From Phycisphaerales bacterium (lineage in GTDB: Bacteria > Planctomycetota > Phycisphaerae > Phycisphaerales > Phycisphaeraceae): DNA of 6,439 nucleotides. The stretch covers positions 1 to 6,439 of the forward strand of contig JAAUTM010000085.1 of assembly GCA_012031455.1 (NCBI GenBank), written 5' to 3'. Numbering within the stretch: the stretch's first letter is position 1; the number at the start of each line of letters is the position of its first letter. Made by a program: the position numbers and the translations under genes. A model generated the notes under the pieces. The model was not told the DNA's origin. It saw nothing but the letters and a program-made list of their open reading frames with translations, and searched no databases. Shown here in pieces: positions 1 to 5,765 of the stretch.

Positions 1-245
1 GGGGCGACAAAATCATGGCCATCAAACTTTTCACCCTTGAGGGCAATGAAAATCTGCCCCGAAGCCACATTACGGCTATCGGTGGACACACCGGTGAGTG
101 TGGCGTAAGCACGGTCAGCCGAGGGCGGCATCAGCCATTGACCGCCCAATACCTTCATCACCCCGGCCGGTGTCCAAAAGTCGAACCGGCTCCCGGAAGG
201 TCCGGCAGGGCAGGGGCAAGGCGGGTTGATCAGGCTGTTTATCAT
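1..245 (-). CDS. murF: MurF N-terminus (UDP-MurNAc-tripeptide--D-Ala-D-Ala ligase), partial, runs off the left edge
   Basis: MurF adds D-Ala-D-Ala to UDP-MurNAc-tripeptide in the cytoplasm, the last soluble step of the peptidoglycan precursor pathway. The frame is open from the ATG at 245 to the window edge (81 codons). It contains FDFWTPAGVMKVLGGQW, then GVSTDSRNVASGQIFIALKG and EKFDGHDFVA, which is the classic MurF N-terminal substrate-binding domain (pattern GVSTDSR..G..F.AL.GE.FDGHDF). The ATP-binding and C-terminal domains lie outside the window. The start is uncertain. The ATG at 245 follows an in-frame stop and lacks a clear ribosome binding site; the GTG at 161 and ATG at 158 are alternatives but would cut off the conserved-looking FWTPAG segment. 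It lies 85 bp downstream of the murE stop, as expected for a murE-murF unit. Family assignment is secure; the exact start is not. Confidence 0.85.
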   Translation of the reverse strand, partial: MINSLINPPCPCPAGPSGSRFDFWTPAGVMKVLGGQWLMPPSADRAYATLTGVSTDSRNVASGQIFIALKGEKFDGHDFVA

Positions 246-1161
246 CTGCGTTGCTTACGCGCTTTTCGGGAGGTCGGTTCTGCTTGCGTTGGTGTTCACG
301 GTCATCCAAACCTTTGGTGTTATCCCTGGCTCATTGCGGAACGGGATTACGTTTGTGCTGCAAAGCAACACGAGCATGTTCCCGGTCATCAAAGGGGTAC
401 TTGGTGGTGCCCACAATCTGATACGTTTCGTGACCTTTCCCAGCCAGCAGCACCACATCATGAGGCTGAGCAATTGCAATCGCCCAGCCGATGGCCTGAA
501 GCCCGGTCCATCAACACCAGCACTTTGGTATTAGGGTCAGGGACGAGCGGTTTTGCCGGGTCAGGCTGGCCTTGCAGTCGGGCGATGATGGTGTCATCGG
601 GCACCCCCTGCAAGATTTCATCGATGATGCTTTGAGGGTTTTCGCTGCGCGGGTTGTCGCTGGTGATGATGACAAGGTCGGCCTCCCGGCAAGCCACAGC
701 CGCCATCTTGGGTCGCTTGGTGCGGTCACGGTCGCCCCCGCAGCCGAACATGCAGATCAGCCGGCCACCGGCGGGCAACATCGGCCGCAAGGCCTGCAAG
801 GTTTTCTCCAACGGGTCAAAGGTGTGGGCATAATCCACCAGCACGGTGGGTTGATCCGGCTGGTCTTTCACAGCAACCACTTCCAACCGGCCTGGCGGAG
901 CAACGCATTGTTCCAGTGCCCGTTGCAATTGCGCACATGAAGGTTTGCATAACGCATGCACCACCACCGCGGATTGCAAAACGTTCATCCCGTTGTGCGC
1001 CCCCACCAACGGCACCTGACAGGTCAATTCCCCCCAAGGCCCTTTCGAGCTGCAACCGACTCCCCGGCCGGGTCATCGATAAAACCTGAACCTCGGCCCA
1101 ATCCTGAATCTTTGTAGCCTGTGCTGAGTTATGTGGTGTTGATATGGGAGATTCCAAACAT

Positions 1162-1327
1162 CCCTCTCCCCATGGGAGAGGGTGGACGTGTCCCCAGCGG
1201 GGACAAGGCCGGGTGAGGGCCGATGTAACAATGGGGCTTGATTTATATATGTTGATGAACCACCGGCAACGCCCTCACCCTGATACGAGCAAAGCGAGTA
1301 CTCCGACTCTCCCGGTGGGAGAGGGGG
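1162..1327. repeat. REPIN-like inverted pair of palindromic elements inside murE
   Basis: Two related elements face each other. The left one opens with CCCTCTCCC, CAT, GGGAGAGGG (1162-1182, a perfect 9-bp stem). It continues with an inner hairpin GTCCCC-AGC-GGGGAC (1190-1204) and ends in GGTGAGGGC (1212-1220). After about 50 bp of spacer the right one starts with GCCCTCACCC (1271-1280). It has an imperfect inner hairpin (1284-1300) and ends in CTCTCCC-GGT-GGGAGAG (1307-1323). The layout matches REP doublets (REPINs), which are non-autonomous elements thought to be moved by RAYT transposases. No RAYT gene is in this window. The pair sits between MurE segments coding CRARGVGCTGRT and ATKIQDWAEVQ, and the MurE frame is not kept across it. 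Confidence 0.8.
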
Positions 1328-1337
1328 TTTTATATGC

Positions 1338-1467
1338 GAAGCCCACGACGAGTCGGCATTTCCTGTTGTTGTTGAAATGTCATTCTGTGTCAAAGCCCCC
1401 GCCGCGTCGGCATTTGTTGTTATCGATAGGTCATTCTGTGTCGAAGCCCACGCCGCATCGGCGTGGG
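1338..1467. repeat. Short tandem array, about 2.5 units of 51-54 bp, inside murE
   Basis: The units are 1338-1391 (54 bp), 1392-1442 (51 bp) and a partial unit 1443-1467. Each begins with a variant of GAAGCCCACGCCGC.TCGGC, and the two full units end with TCATTCTGTGTC. The last partial unit is a perfect palindrome (CCCACGCCG, CAT, CGGCGTGGG), while the first two carry degraded forms of that hairpin. Read on the minus strand in the MurE frame, the array encodes repeats of the type NADAAWASTQND, which are foreign to MurE. It directly adjoins the inverted palindromic pair, so the two together form one composite insert in the gene. Confidence 0.75.
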
Positions 1468-2409
1468 TTCTTCCCGTACACCCCACCCCTCTGGCCCTGC
1501 AAGCGCGCAACATCCGCCCTGCATACGGATCATCCACATTCACCACCGCCAGACCATCTTCCGCCAGCGTCGCAAACAACACTGCCTTGGCGTCAGCGTA
1601 AGCATCCATGGTCCGGTGATAGTCCAGATGATCCCCCGTCAGGTTGGTGAACACACCCACCTTCGATGCCAGGGCAGCTACCCGCCCCTGATGCAGTGCA
1701 TGGCTGGAATATTCCGCCACGGCAAACTTGCAACCATGGTCCACCATCGCCGCCAGATACCTTGAAAAATCCGCTGCCCCCGGAGTGGTCAGTTCCGCCT
1801 GAATCTTTTTTTGCCATCGTCAATGCAAATCGTGCCGATCATCCCGCACTTGCCTGCCAGTTCACCCAGCAGTTGCTGAATCAGGTACGCCACCGTGGTC
1901 TTGCCCTTGGTCCCGGTGATGCCCACCAGTTGCAGTTGTTTGGAAGGTTCCCCGTAAAACTTCTCTGCCAGTCGCCCCACCATCGCCACATCCGGCTCGC
2001 CCTTGCAACGCACCACCGCTGCCCCGGCGCTTTGCCCCACTTCCTCCGGTAACACCGCTTTATCGCCCAGCAACACCGCCCTCGCGCCCCGTGCCAGGGC
2101 TTCCATCAAATACTTGGCGCCATCCTCCCTGACCCCGCTGCGGGCAATAAACAACATGCCCGGCTCGACCTTGCGCGAATCATCACTCACCCCGGTGATG
2201 ATCGTCTCCGCCAGGCCCTGCACCAGCGTCCAGTTTTCTTCCGCCAGCCACTTGCCCAAACGCATTGTGTCACTCGTTTCCTATGAAACAAACTCCCGGC
2301 GCAACCATCGCCCGGCCCTGCCTGACCCACTTCCGCCATGCACAAATCCTTACTTATTTATCGACCGACCGGACATGAAATCGGCAATCTTTGCAGTTCG
2401 CAAGAAGCT

Positions 2410-2430
2410 AGGCTCTGTCTCAATACGAGC
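2410..2430 (+). repeat. 21-bp direct repeat, left copy
   Basis: The segment beginning AGGCTCTGTCTCAA and ending ACGAGC recurs in the same orientation at 5086-5106 with one mismatch (T for A at 2424). It lies about 14 bp beyond the point where the glycosyltransferase stump stops, so it marks a likely recombination or insertion junction. It could be the end of an insertion sequence or another dispersed repeat; I cannot name the family. Confidence 0.7.
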
Positions 2431-2443
2431 CGCTCGACCTGAC

Positions 2444-2554
2444 TCAGGGTAACACCGCCGCCAGACTGTAAGGCAGATTCACCTCCTCATTGAAGGTGGT
2501 GATCAGGATGTCGACATTGTTGGGTTTATTCCATGATCGCAACGACTTTTTCAT
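2444..2554 (-). pseudogene. Truncated N-terminus of a family 2 glycosyltransferase
   Basis: A 36-codon frame from the ATG at 2554 to the TGA at 2444-2446 contains VDILITTFNEEVNLPYSLAA. This is the first beta strand and nucleotide-binding start of GT2 (GT-A fold) glycosyltransferases such as those acting on polysaccharides or lipid carriers. A purine-rich stretch (GAGGCAAGGGGGGT) lies directly before the ATG. The family is normally 230-350 residues. Here everything after the VLP that should lead into the W..E..V.D motif is missing, replaced at once by DNA carrying the 21-bp repeat. It has the same strand as the operon upstream (2881-4991) and may once have been its next gene. The match is short but very characteristic. 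Confidence 0.7.
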
Positions 2555-2717
2555 ACCCCCCTTGCCTCTGGAATTCAACAGGGGGCGATGATCACAGGCC
2601 TTCGCCTGATGCGCCGTCAACCCTATTGAGGTTCATCGGACAGGCACGAATCATTATTTGAAGATAAATAGCCCACAACCCTTATAGTAATGATCGCAAT
2701 AGATCCCTCGGAACAAT

Positions 2718-2866
2718 CCCCTCTCCCTCCGGGAGAGGCAGGAGACCTGCTACGCAGGTAGAGTGAGGGCGGAAGAGCGTATGATCGTAACGTATTTCAA
2801 GGCCTTTTCTTCATCGGCCCTCACCCGGCCTCGAAGACTCGGCCACCCTCTCCCAAGGGGAGAGGG
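2718..2866. repeat. REPIN-like inverted pair of palindromic elements, intergenic copy
   Basis: This has the same architecture as the pair inside murE. The left element has CCTCTCCC-TCC-GGGAGAGG (2720-2738), an inner hairpin ACCTGC-TAC-GCAGGT (2745-2759) and a GTGAGGGC end (2763-2770). The right element starts GCCCTCACCC (2817-2826), carries an imperfect inner palindrome flanked by GGCC (2827-2844), and ends CCCTCTCCC-AAG-GGGAGAGGG (2846-2866). The outer stems match the murE pair closely, while the inner hairpin sequences differ from copy to copy yet still pair. The right hairpin lies just downstream of the methyltransferase gene and could slow or end transcription. Confidence 0.8.
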
Positions 2867-2880
2867 ATTTTTCAGAGCCC

Positions 2881-3495
2881 TCAATTGCGTTTGCGCCAAA
2901 CAATGACTTGATCCAGATGTACAGTGTATTCAAATGCATGGCCAAGACATGCTTCGATTTCACGTAATAGCTCCCAGCGTTTGGGCCAGCCTTCATCAAC
3001 CCCGAACAATCGAAAGTCATCCACCACAATCCCTGCGATTTTGTTTGCATAGGGTCCGAGTACCTTTATCTCTTCGCAGGCGGGTTCAGCCATATCTCCC
3101 AACGCGGTTCTTTCGCCGGAAAAATGACCATCCAGATATATCAAGGCATCCTGGATATCTGAGCGGTCCATAATCTTGCCTATCTCCTTCAAGGCATCAC
3201 CCTTGATGCATTCCACATTGGAATATCTGCGGAAACGGTTCAAGGCGTTCTGATGGAGCTTTTCATCCAGTTCAACCGTTACCACTTTTTCAAATACCTT
3301 ACTGCAGCGATGCGTCGTATTGCCCAAAAATGTTCCTGTTTCCACAAAAACACGGGCATTCGTACGTTTTTTCAGCGCCTTGATGTTACGAAACTTGGTA
3401 TAAGTTCGGGGACGTACAAAATCAAACCGAGCAACATGGTATAGATCCAGAATATGACTGGCCCAACATGCTAATGTATTGCCTTGGAGGTTCAT
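2881..3495 (-). CDS. Class I SAM-dependent methyltransferase-like protein, 204 aa
   Basis: This is probably a cytoplasmic SAM-dependent methyltransferase of Rossmann fold acting on a sugar or glycan intermediate; the substrate is unknown. Visible motifs are motif I VFVETGTFLGNTT (49-61), an acidic strand end VVTVELDE (71-78) that would bind the SAM ribose, CIKGDA (96-101), DALIYLDGHFSG (116-127) and a late VVDDFRLFG (157-165). There is no signal peptide or membrane segment. The length is complete for a minimal methyltransferase domain. The ATG at 3495 is preceded by AAAAGGGAAACAA, a good ribosome binding site. It starts 21 bp after the glycosyltransferase-like gene stops, so the two are almost certainly co-transcribed. 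Proteins of this type are common in polysaccharide clusters. The fold is fairly clear; methyl transfer itself is inferred, since some such domains are degenerate. Confidence 0.75.
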   Translation of the reverse strand: MNLQGNTLACWASHILDLYHVARFDFVRPRTYTKFRNIKALKKRTNARVFVETGTFLGNTTHRCSKVFEKVVTVELDEKLHQNALNRFRRYSNVECIKGDALKEIGKIMDRSDIQDALIYLDGHFSGERTALGDMAEPACEEIKVLGPYANKIAGIVVDDFRLFGVDEGWPKRWELLREIEACLGHAFEYTVHLDQVIVWRKRN

Positions 3496-3516
3496 TTGTT
3501 TCCCTTTTGCAGCATC

Positions 3517-4365
3517 CTATCTTTGTTCGTGAACGACCAAGGATAGCCAATTCTGTTTGGATCTACTCGCGTTTAGTTCGTTCCTTTTCCCCGCAATGTT
3601 TCCTGTATTGTCCACTGCACCTTCCGGATCGCCCCGGCCACCGGGTTGCCATGCGCCATGCGGTGCAGCCAGGGTTGCAGTGGCCGTTTCTTTCAAGTCC
3701 ACTTCAATGCCATGTTTCCTGCAGATTTCCACCGCCTCCGGCACCCAGTAGCCATGAATCACCCCGGTTACATAATAAGGCACCGGCCAGTGCGGGTACG
3801 CATCGGTCAGCGATAAAAATTCATCAGGCAATGCAAAACTCCGCTCCCCGATTCCCATTTCAAACGCCCGCGGAGCTTCCTTGTCCTTAATCAAACCCAG
3901 CAGCATTGTTTGCCGCCAAAGTGCCAGTTGCAGCGCTGCCCGAAAACGCTGACCTTTGCTGATCCTACCAAAATCATATTCACCCACCTTGCCAATCGGC
4001 TCATCAGGTTTGGGGACCGGGCAGAGTCGAAAGTACCCCGCCTGCCGCTGCTTCATGGTTTCAAATACCGTTTGCAATCCGCTTGTATTCACCGGGGCGG
4101 TGAGTAGAAAATCATCGAGAAAATACAAAATATGTTCGTGCGGAATCGCTCGCAATGTTGCGGCTAAAAAATCGGAAAACCCGCTGTCCGGCCCCAGCTT
4201 CATGCTGATCACCCGCGGGTCGGCATAACTCTTGTGATTGGTCTGCAGATAAATCGGCCAGGGACAGTCCGGCCAGTATTGAAAAAAAAGCTTGAAAAAA
4301 GGCCCCCACAGGTCTTCATCACCATCAAACGAACCCACCAGGATGGCGATGTCATTGTCTTTCAT
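3517..4365 (-). CDS. Glycosyltransferase-like protein with DD motif, 282 aa
   Basis: This is probably a cytoplasmic glycosyltransferase of GT-A type in surface polysaccharide synthesis; donor and acceptor are unknown. The N-terminus IAILVGSFDGDEDLWGPFF (6-24) is followed by YWPDCPWPIYLQTN (30-43), GPDSGFSDFLAATLRAI (58-74) and ILYFLDDFLLTA (79-90). This matches my memory of a poorly characterised family in polysaccharide loci with the pattern W..FF.YWPDCP.PIYL.TN followed by a DDF/EDY metal-binding motif. The acidic pair at 84-85 is the likely metal site. There is no signal peptide or membrane helix. The C-terminal 50 or so residues are low in recognisable motifs. The ATG at 4365 has GAGGG 8 nt upstream. 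The gene lies 41 bp after the acetyltransferase gene and 21 bp before the methyltransferase gene. Confidence 0.7.
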   Translation of the reverse strand: MKDNDIAILVGSFDGDEDLWGPFFKLFFQYWPDCPWPIYLQTNHKSYADPRVISMKLGPDSGFSDFLAATLRAIPHEHILYFLDDFLLTAPVNTSGLQTVFETMKQRQAGYFRLCPVPKPDEPIGKVGEYDFGRISKGQRFRAALQLALWRQTMLLGLIKDKEAPRAFEMGIGERSFALPDEFLSLTDAYPHWPVPYYVTGVIHGYWVPEAVEICRKHGIEVDLKETATATLAAPHGAWQPGGRGDPEGAVDNTGNIAGKRNELNASRSKQNWLSLVVHEQR

Positions 4366-4406
4366 GTCGGCAGCCCTCGCTGTGTCGGCGGTCTCTTATC
4401 ATCGTA

Positions 4407-4991
4407 TCAGTTTGTTGCAGGCTTGAGCGGCGGACGCGGGCGAATCACCCGGCACGGATTCCCCGCACAGTAGGACCATTCGGGCATGTCCTTGGCCACC
4501 ACCGACCCCGCGCCGATCACCGCGCCATTCCCGATCACCACCCCGGGCAGAACCAGCGCCCGTGCCCCGATGAATACATCCTCACCCACCACAATCGGCC
4601 CGACCATTAAGGGGTACACCGGGTTGTCCAAGTCATGCGTTCCCGCACACAGATACACCTGCTGGGCCACCACACACCGGGCTTTGAGCGTGACCGGCCC
4701 AAGATTGTACACCTCCGCACGTTCCCCCAGACACGAAGCCTCTTCCATCGTCAGCAGCCAGGGAACCCGTACGATACTGGATTCGGAAACATAAGGCTTG
4801 CCTTGAATTGTCGCCCCAAAAGTGCGCAGAATAAACCTGCGCCAGCCGACCATGGGTTTGGGCGAGGGACGATAGAGCAGGACCCAGGCGATGCGCCAGA
4901 GCAGGATGCCCAGACGCTCACGCCGGGACCATGGTGATCGGCCACGGTCGGACTGATCGGGGTTTTTCAGACTTAATCGTTCTTTGCTCAC
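4407..4991 (-). CDS. WcaF-like hexapeptide-repeat acetyltransferase, 194 aa
   Basis: This probably transfers an acetyl group from acetyl-CoA to a sugar hydroxyl of an exopolysaccharide or its lipid-linked precursor. It belongs to the left-handed beta-helix acyltransferases closest to colanic acid WcaF. Evidence is the hydrophobic N-terminal segment GILLWRIAWVLLY (28-40) and FGATIQGKPYVSES (58-71). The hexapeptide coils follow, NLGPVTLKARCVVAQQVYLC (96-115), AGTHDLDNP (116-124) with the likely catalytic His119, and IVVGEDVFIGARALVLPGVVIGNGAVIGAGSVVAKDMP (133-170, given here by its coils). The YCAGNPCRVI exit motif is at 174-183. The length is typical of the family (about 180-200). The start is GTG at 4991 with AAGGTG 7-8 nt upstream. 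It is the first gene of the leftward operon. Confidence 0.87.
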   Translation of the reverse strand: MSKERLSLKNPDQSDRGRSPWSRRERLGILLWRIAWVLLYRPSPKPMVGWRRFILRTFGATIQGKPYVSESSIVRVPWLLTMEEASCLGERAEVYNLGPVTLKARCVVAQQVYLCAGTHDLDNPVYPLMVGPIVVGEDVFIGARALVLPGVVIGNGAVIGAGSVVAKDMPEWSYCAGNPCRVIRPRPPLKPATN

Positions 4992-5020
4992 GCGAGAATC
5001 ACCTTGGTTGGCTTGGCATC

Positions 5021-5049
5021 ACTTTATCGGTTTGAGCCTGCTTCGCCAA
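5021..5049 (-). promoter_or_regulatory. Possible sigma-70-like promoter for the polysaccharide operon
   Basis: On the minus strand, TTGGCG (5049-5044) and TAAAGT (5026-5021) are separated by exactly 17 bp and sit about 30 bp before the GTG start of the acetyltransferase gene. Each box matches the consensus at 4 of 6 positions. This is a weak, pattern-only call. Confidence 0.3.
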
Positions 5050-5085
5050 TCGGTTAGGTTTTGATGTAATGCAGTAAAGAGGATC

Positions 5086-5106
5086 AGGCTCTGTCTCAAA
5101 ACGAGC
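5086..5106 (+). repeat. 21-bp direct repeat, right copy
   Basis: This copy has 20 of 21 bases identical to 2410-2430, in the same orientation (core GGCTCTGTCTCAA, ending ACGAGC). Its last six bases overlap the start of the repeat family described at 5101-5259. Together the two copies bracket the whole polysaccharide cassette. Confidence 0.7.
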
Positions 5107-5259
5107 GACACCCGTAAGGAAGCGGTTTGATCGAATGCCTTCAACGAGCCGCGCCCGTAAGGAAGCGGTTTGAAATGTATTCTGACATCATCCAGAAACC
5201 GCTCGTTGCCACGCACAGCTCTGACAGACAATTCCGCTCCTTCACGATTGCGGCTCGTT
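5101..5259. repeat. Second small repeat family: two direct 30-bp copies plus inverted copies
   Basis: Direct copies at 5101-5130 and 5144-5173 share ACGAGC, then CCCGTAAGGAAGCGGTTTGA; they differ by a few bases and are spaced 43 bp apart. Inverted relatives follow: a short one (AAACCGCTCGTT, 5196-5207) and a longer one (CCGCTCC to GGCTCGTT, 5234-5259). Each copy can form a weak hairpin closed by CCGC/GCGG. The arrangement of direct then inverted copies resembles a REP cluster, but it is a different family from the CCCTCTCCC type elsewhere in the window. An open frame across it on the minus strand is only a by-product of the repeats. Confidence 0.7.
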
Positions 5260-5342
5260 AAACCCATCCACATGCTTATGCCCAGCTTGTTTATCCTGTT
5301 GAGTTGCAATTTGCATGAGGATCAGTAGAGTGGAATTCGGTT

Positions 5343-5613
5343 TCGACAGGTGCCATGGATGGTGGTTGGATCTGCATGCCAGCCAATCGATGGTGAAAAG
5401 GGAAGTGTGGTGACCCGAAGAAAGTCGGGGACTCCACCGCGGACGCGCCGCCGTGAAAGGCCCCCACCTCCGCCCCGGAATTGGCAAACTTGGCCAATGA
5501 GGGAGTTGGAAGGGTGGAGAAGCGTCCGCCGAGAGTGCCACTGTCAGGTCTGCAACGGACCTGATGGGAAGGCAGGCGGGAAGCAGCCTTAAGCCGGAAG
5601 ACCTGCCTGTCGA
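5343..5613 (+). ncRNA. Cobalamin (vitamin B12) riboswitch
   Basis: This is a regulatory RNA in the 5' leader of the exported protein gene; it binds a B12 form and is expected to lower expression when B12 is present. Conserved parts appear in order: GGTGCC (5349-5354), AAAAGGGAAG (5396-5405), a P4-like stem GTGGTG/CTCCACC, the core GACGCGCCGCCGTGAAAGG (5443-5461, comparable to GACGCGCAGCGGUAAGGAAAGG of E. coli btuB), and GCCACTG (5537-5543). A hairpin TCAGGTC/GACCTGA (5544-5564), TGGGAAGG and the hallmark GCCGGAAGACCTGCC (5593-5607) follow. Outer closing helix: TCGACAGG (5343-5350) pairs perfectly with CCTGTCGA (5606-5613). The arm at about 5460-5540 is longer than in btuB. Known members precede B12 transport, synthesis or B12-independent isozyme genes. 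Confidence 0.88.
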
Positions 5614-5765
5614 GTGCCAGTGTGTCCTCGCGAGAAGGGACGCCGGCGGCTCGACTGTTATCCCCGCAACAGCCACGATCCCCGTCACTATCTCCCCTCG
5701 CACAGGACGTTTTGCTCTTTTACCTAAGCGGGGTGGCTCCGCGCGAATCGGAGCAGGGAGATTTC
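5614..5765 (+). promoter_or_regulatory. Riboswitch-to-start leader with possible expression platform
   Basis: These are 152 bp between the aptamer and the ATG. A hairpin GTGTCC/GGACGC (about 5621-5643, one G-U pair) lies just after the aptamer. The ribosome binding site AGGGAG (5756-5761) ends 4-5 nt before the ATG. GGAGCAGGGAG follows a GC-rich GGCTCCGCGCGAATCGGAGC stem (about 5734-5754), which could hide the site. No U-tract terminator is obvious, so control of translation initiation is more likely. This part is inference. Confidence 0.4.

Larger units (their letters stand above)
331..2265 (-). pseudogene. murE: MurE (UDP-MurNAc-L-Ala-D-Glu--meso-DAP ligase), frame broken four times and interrupted by repeats
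   Basis: MurE is the cytoplasmic ATP-dependent ligase that adds the third stem-peptide residue. Pieces in order: the N-terminal domain (MRLGKWLAEENW, GVSDDSRKVEPGMLFIA) and P-loop GITGTKGKTT (residues 115-124) at 2265-1813; EYSSHALHQGR and the HLDYHRTMDAYADAK segment carrying the Lys expected to be carbamylated, at about 1812-1470; ATKIQDWAEVQVLSM at about 1120-1036; then VPLVGAHNGMN, VDYAH, FGCGGDRDRTKRP and DNPR at 1027-505; and AGKGHETYQ to the TGA at 331-333. DNPR is the signature of meso-diaminopimelate-adding MurE. The start ATG has AGGA about 13 nt upstream. Frame breaks lie at a T7 run (1806-1812), within or beside the repeat insert (about 1118-1467), at a C6 run (1030-1035), and near 494-503. 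Because murE is normally essential, either some breaks are sequence errors or another copy exists. I cannot tell which. Confidence 0.88.
2266..2880. other. Gene-poor stretch between the murE start and the polysaccharide operon
   Basis: No intact gene is supported here. From left to right it holds about 145 bp upstream of murE with no convincing promoter, one copy of a 21-bp repeat (2410-2430), the stump of a glycosyltransferase (2444-2554), about 160 bp in which I see nothing, and the second inverted pair of palindromic elements (2718-2866). The last few bases before the methyltransferase stop codon are unremarkable. Confidence 0.7.

Noticed and set aside
15..635. Open frame of 206 codons on the plus strand
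   Set aside because: It runs antisense to murF and the end of murE, whose minus-strand protein motifs are unmistakable; its translation has no recognisable domain.
1338..1467. CRISPR array
   Set aside because: Only about 2.5 units, contiguous without unique spacers of constant length, and no cas genes nearby.
1144..1650. Open frame of 168 codons on the plus strand over the repeat insert
   Set aside because: It is produced by the palindromic and tandem repeats and lies antisense to murE; composition is Pro/His/Arg-rich and low complexity.
2281..2400. C-terminal remnant of ftsI or a small gene just upstream of murE
   Set aside because: I read the three minus-strand frames and found no penicillin-binding-protein motifs; the ATG at 2339 opens a frame with no recognisable content that overlaps murE.
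2658..2688. Plus-strand promoter TTGAAG / TATAGT
   Set aside because: The spacing is 19 bp and no plus-strand gene follows, so the match is likely chance.
2846..2870. Intrinsic terminator for a plus-strand transcript (stem followed by ATTTTT)
   Set aside because: The stem is the outer hairpin of the palindromic element and no plus-strand gene precedes it; only a side effect on the minus-strand operon seems possible.
5019..5309. Open frame of 96 codons on the minus strand in the divergent region
   Set aside because: Its central part is a translation of the small repeats (PLPYGRGS type) and there is no ribosome binding site or domain; treated as repeat DNA.
5400..5613. RNase P RNA
   Set aside because: GAAGAAAGTCGGGGACTCC resembles the RNase P start, but the ACAGAA and GGTGAAA-type segments are missing and the B12 aptamer boxes are present in order.
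5242..5703. Open frame of 153 codons on the minus strand
   Set aside because: It lies opposite the cobalamin riboswitch, whose conserved RNA features explain the sequence better.
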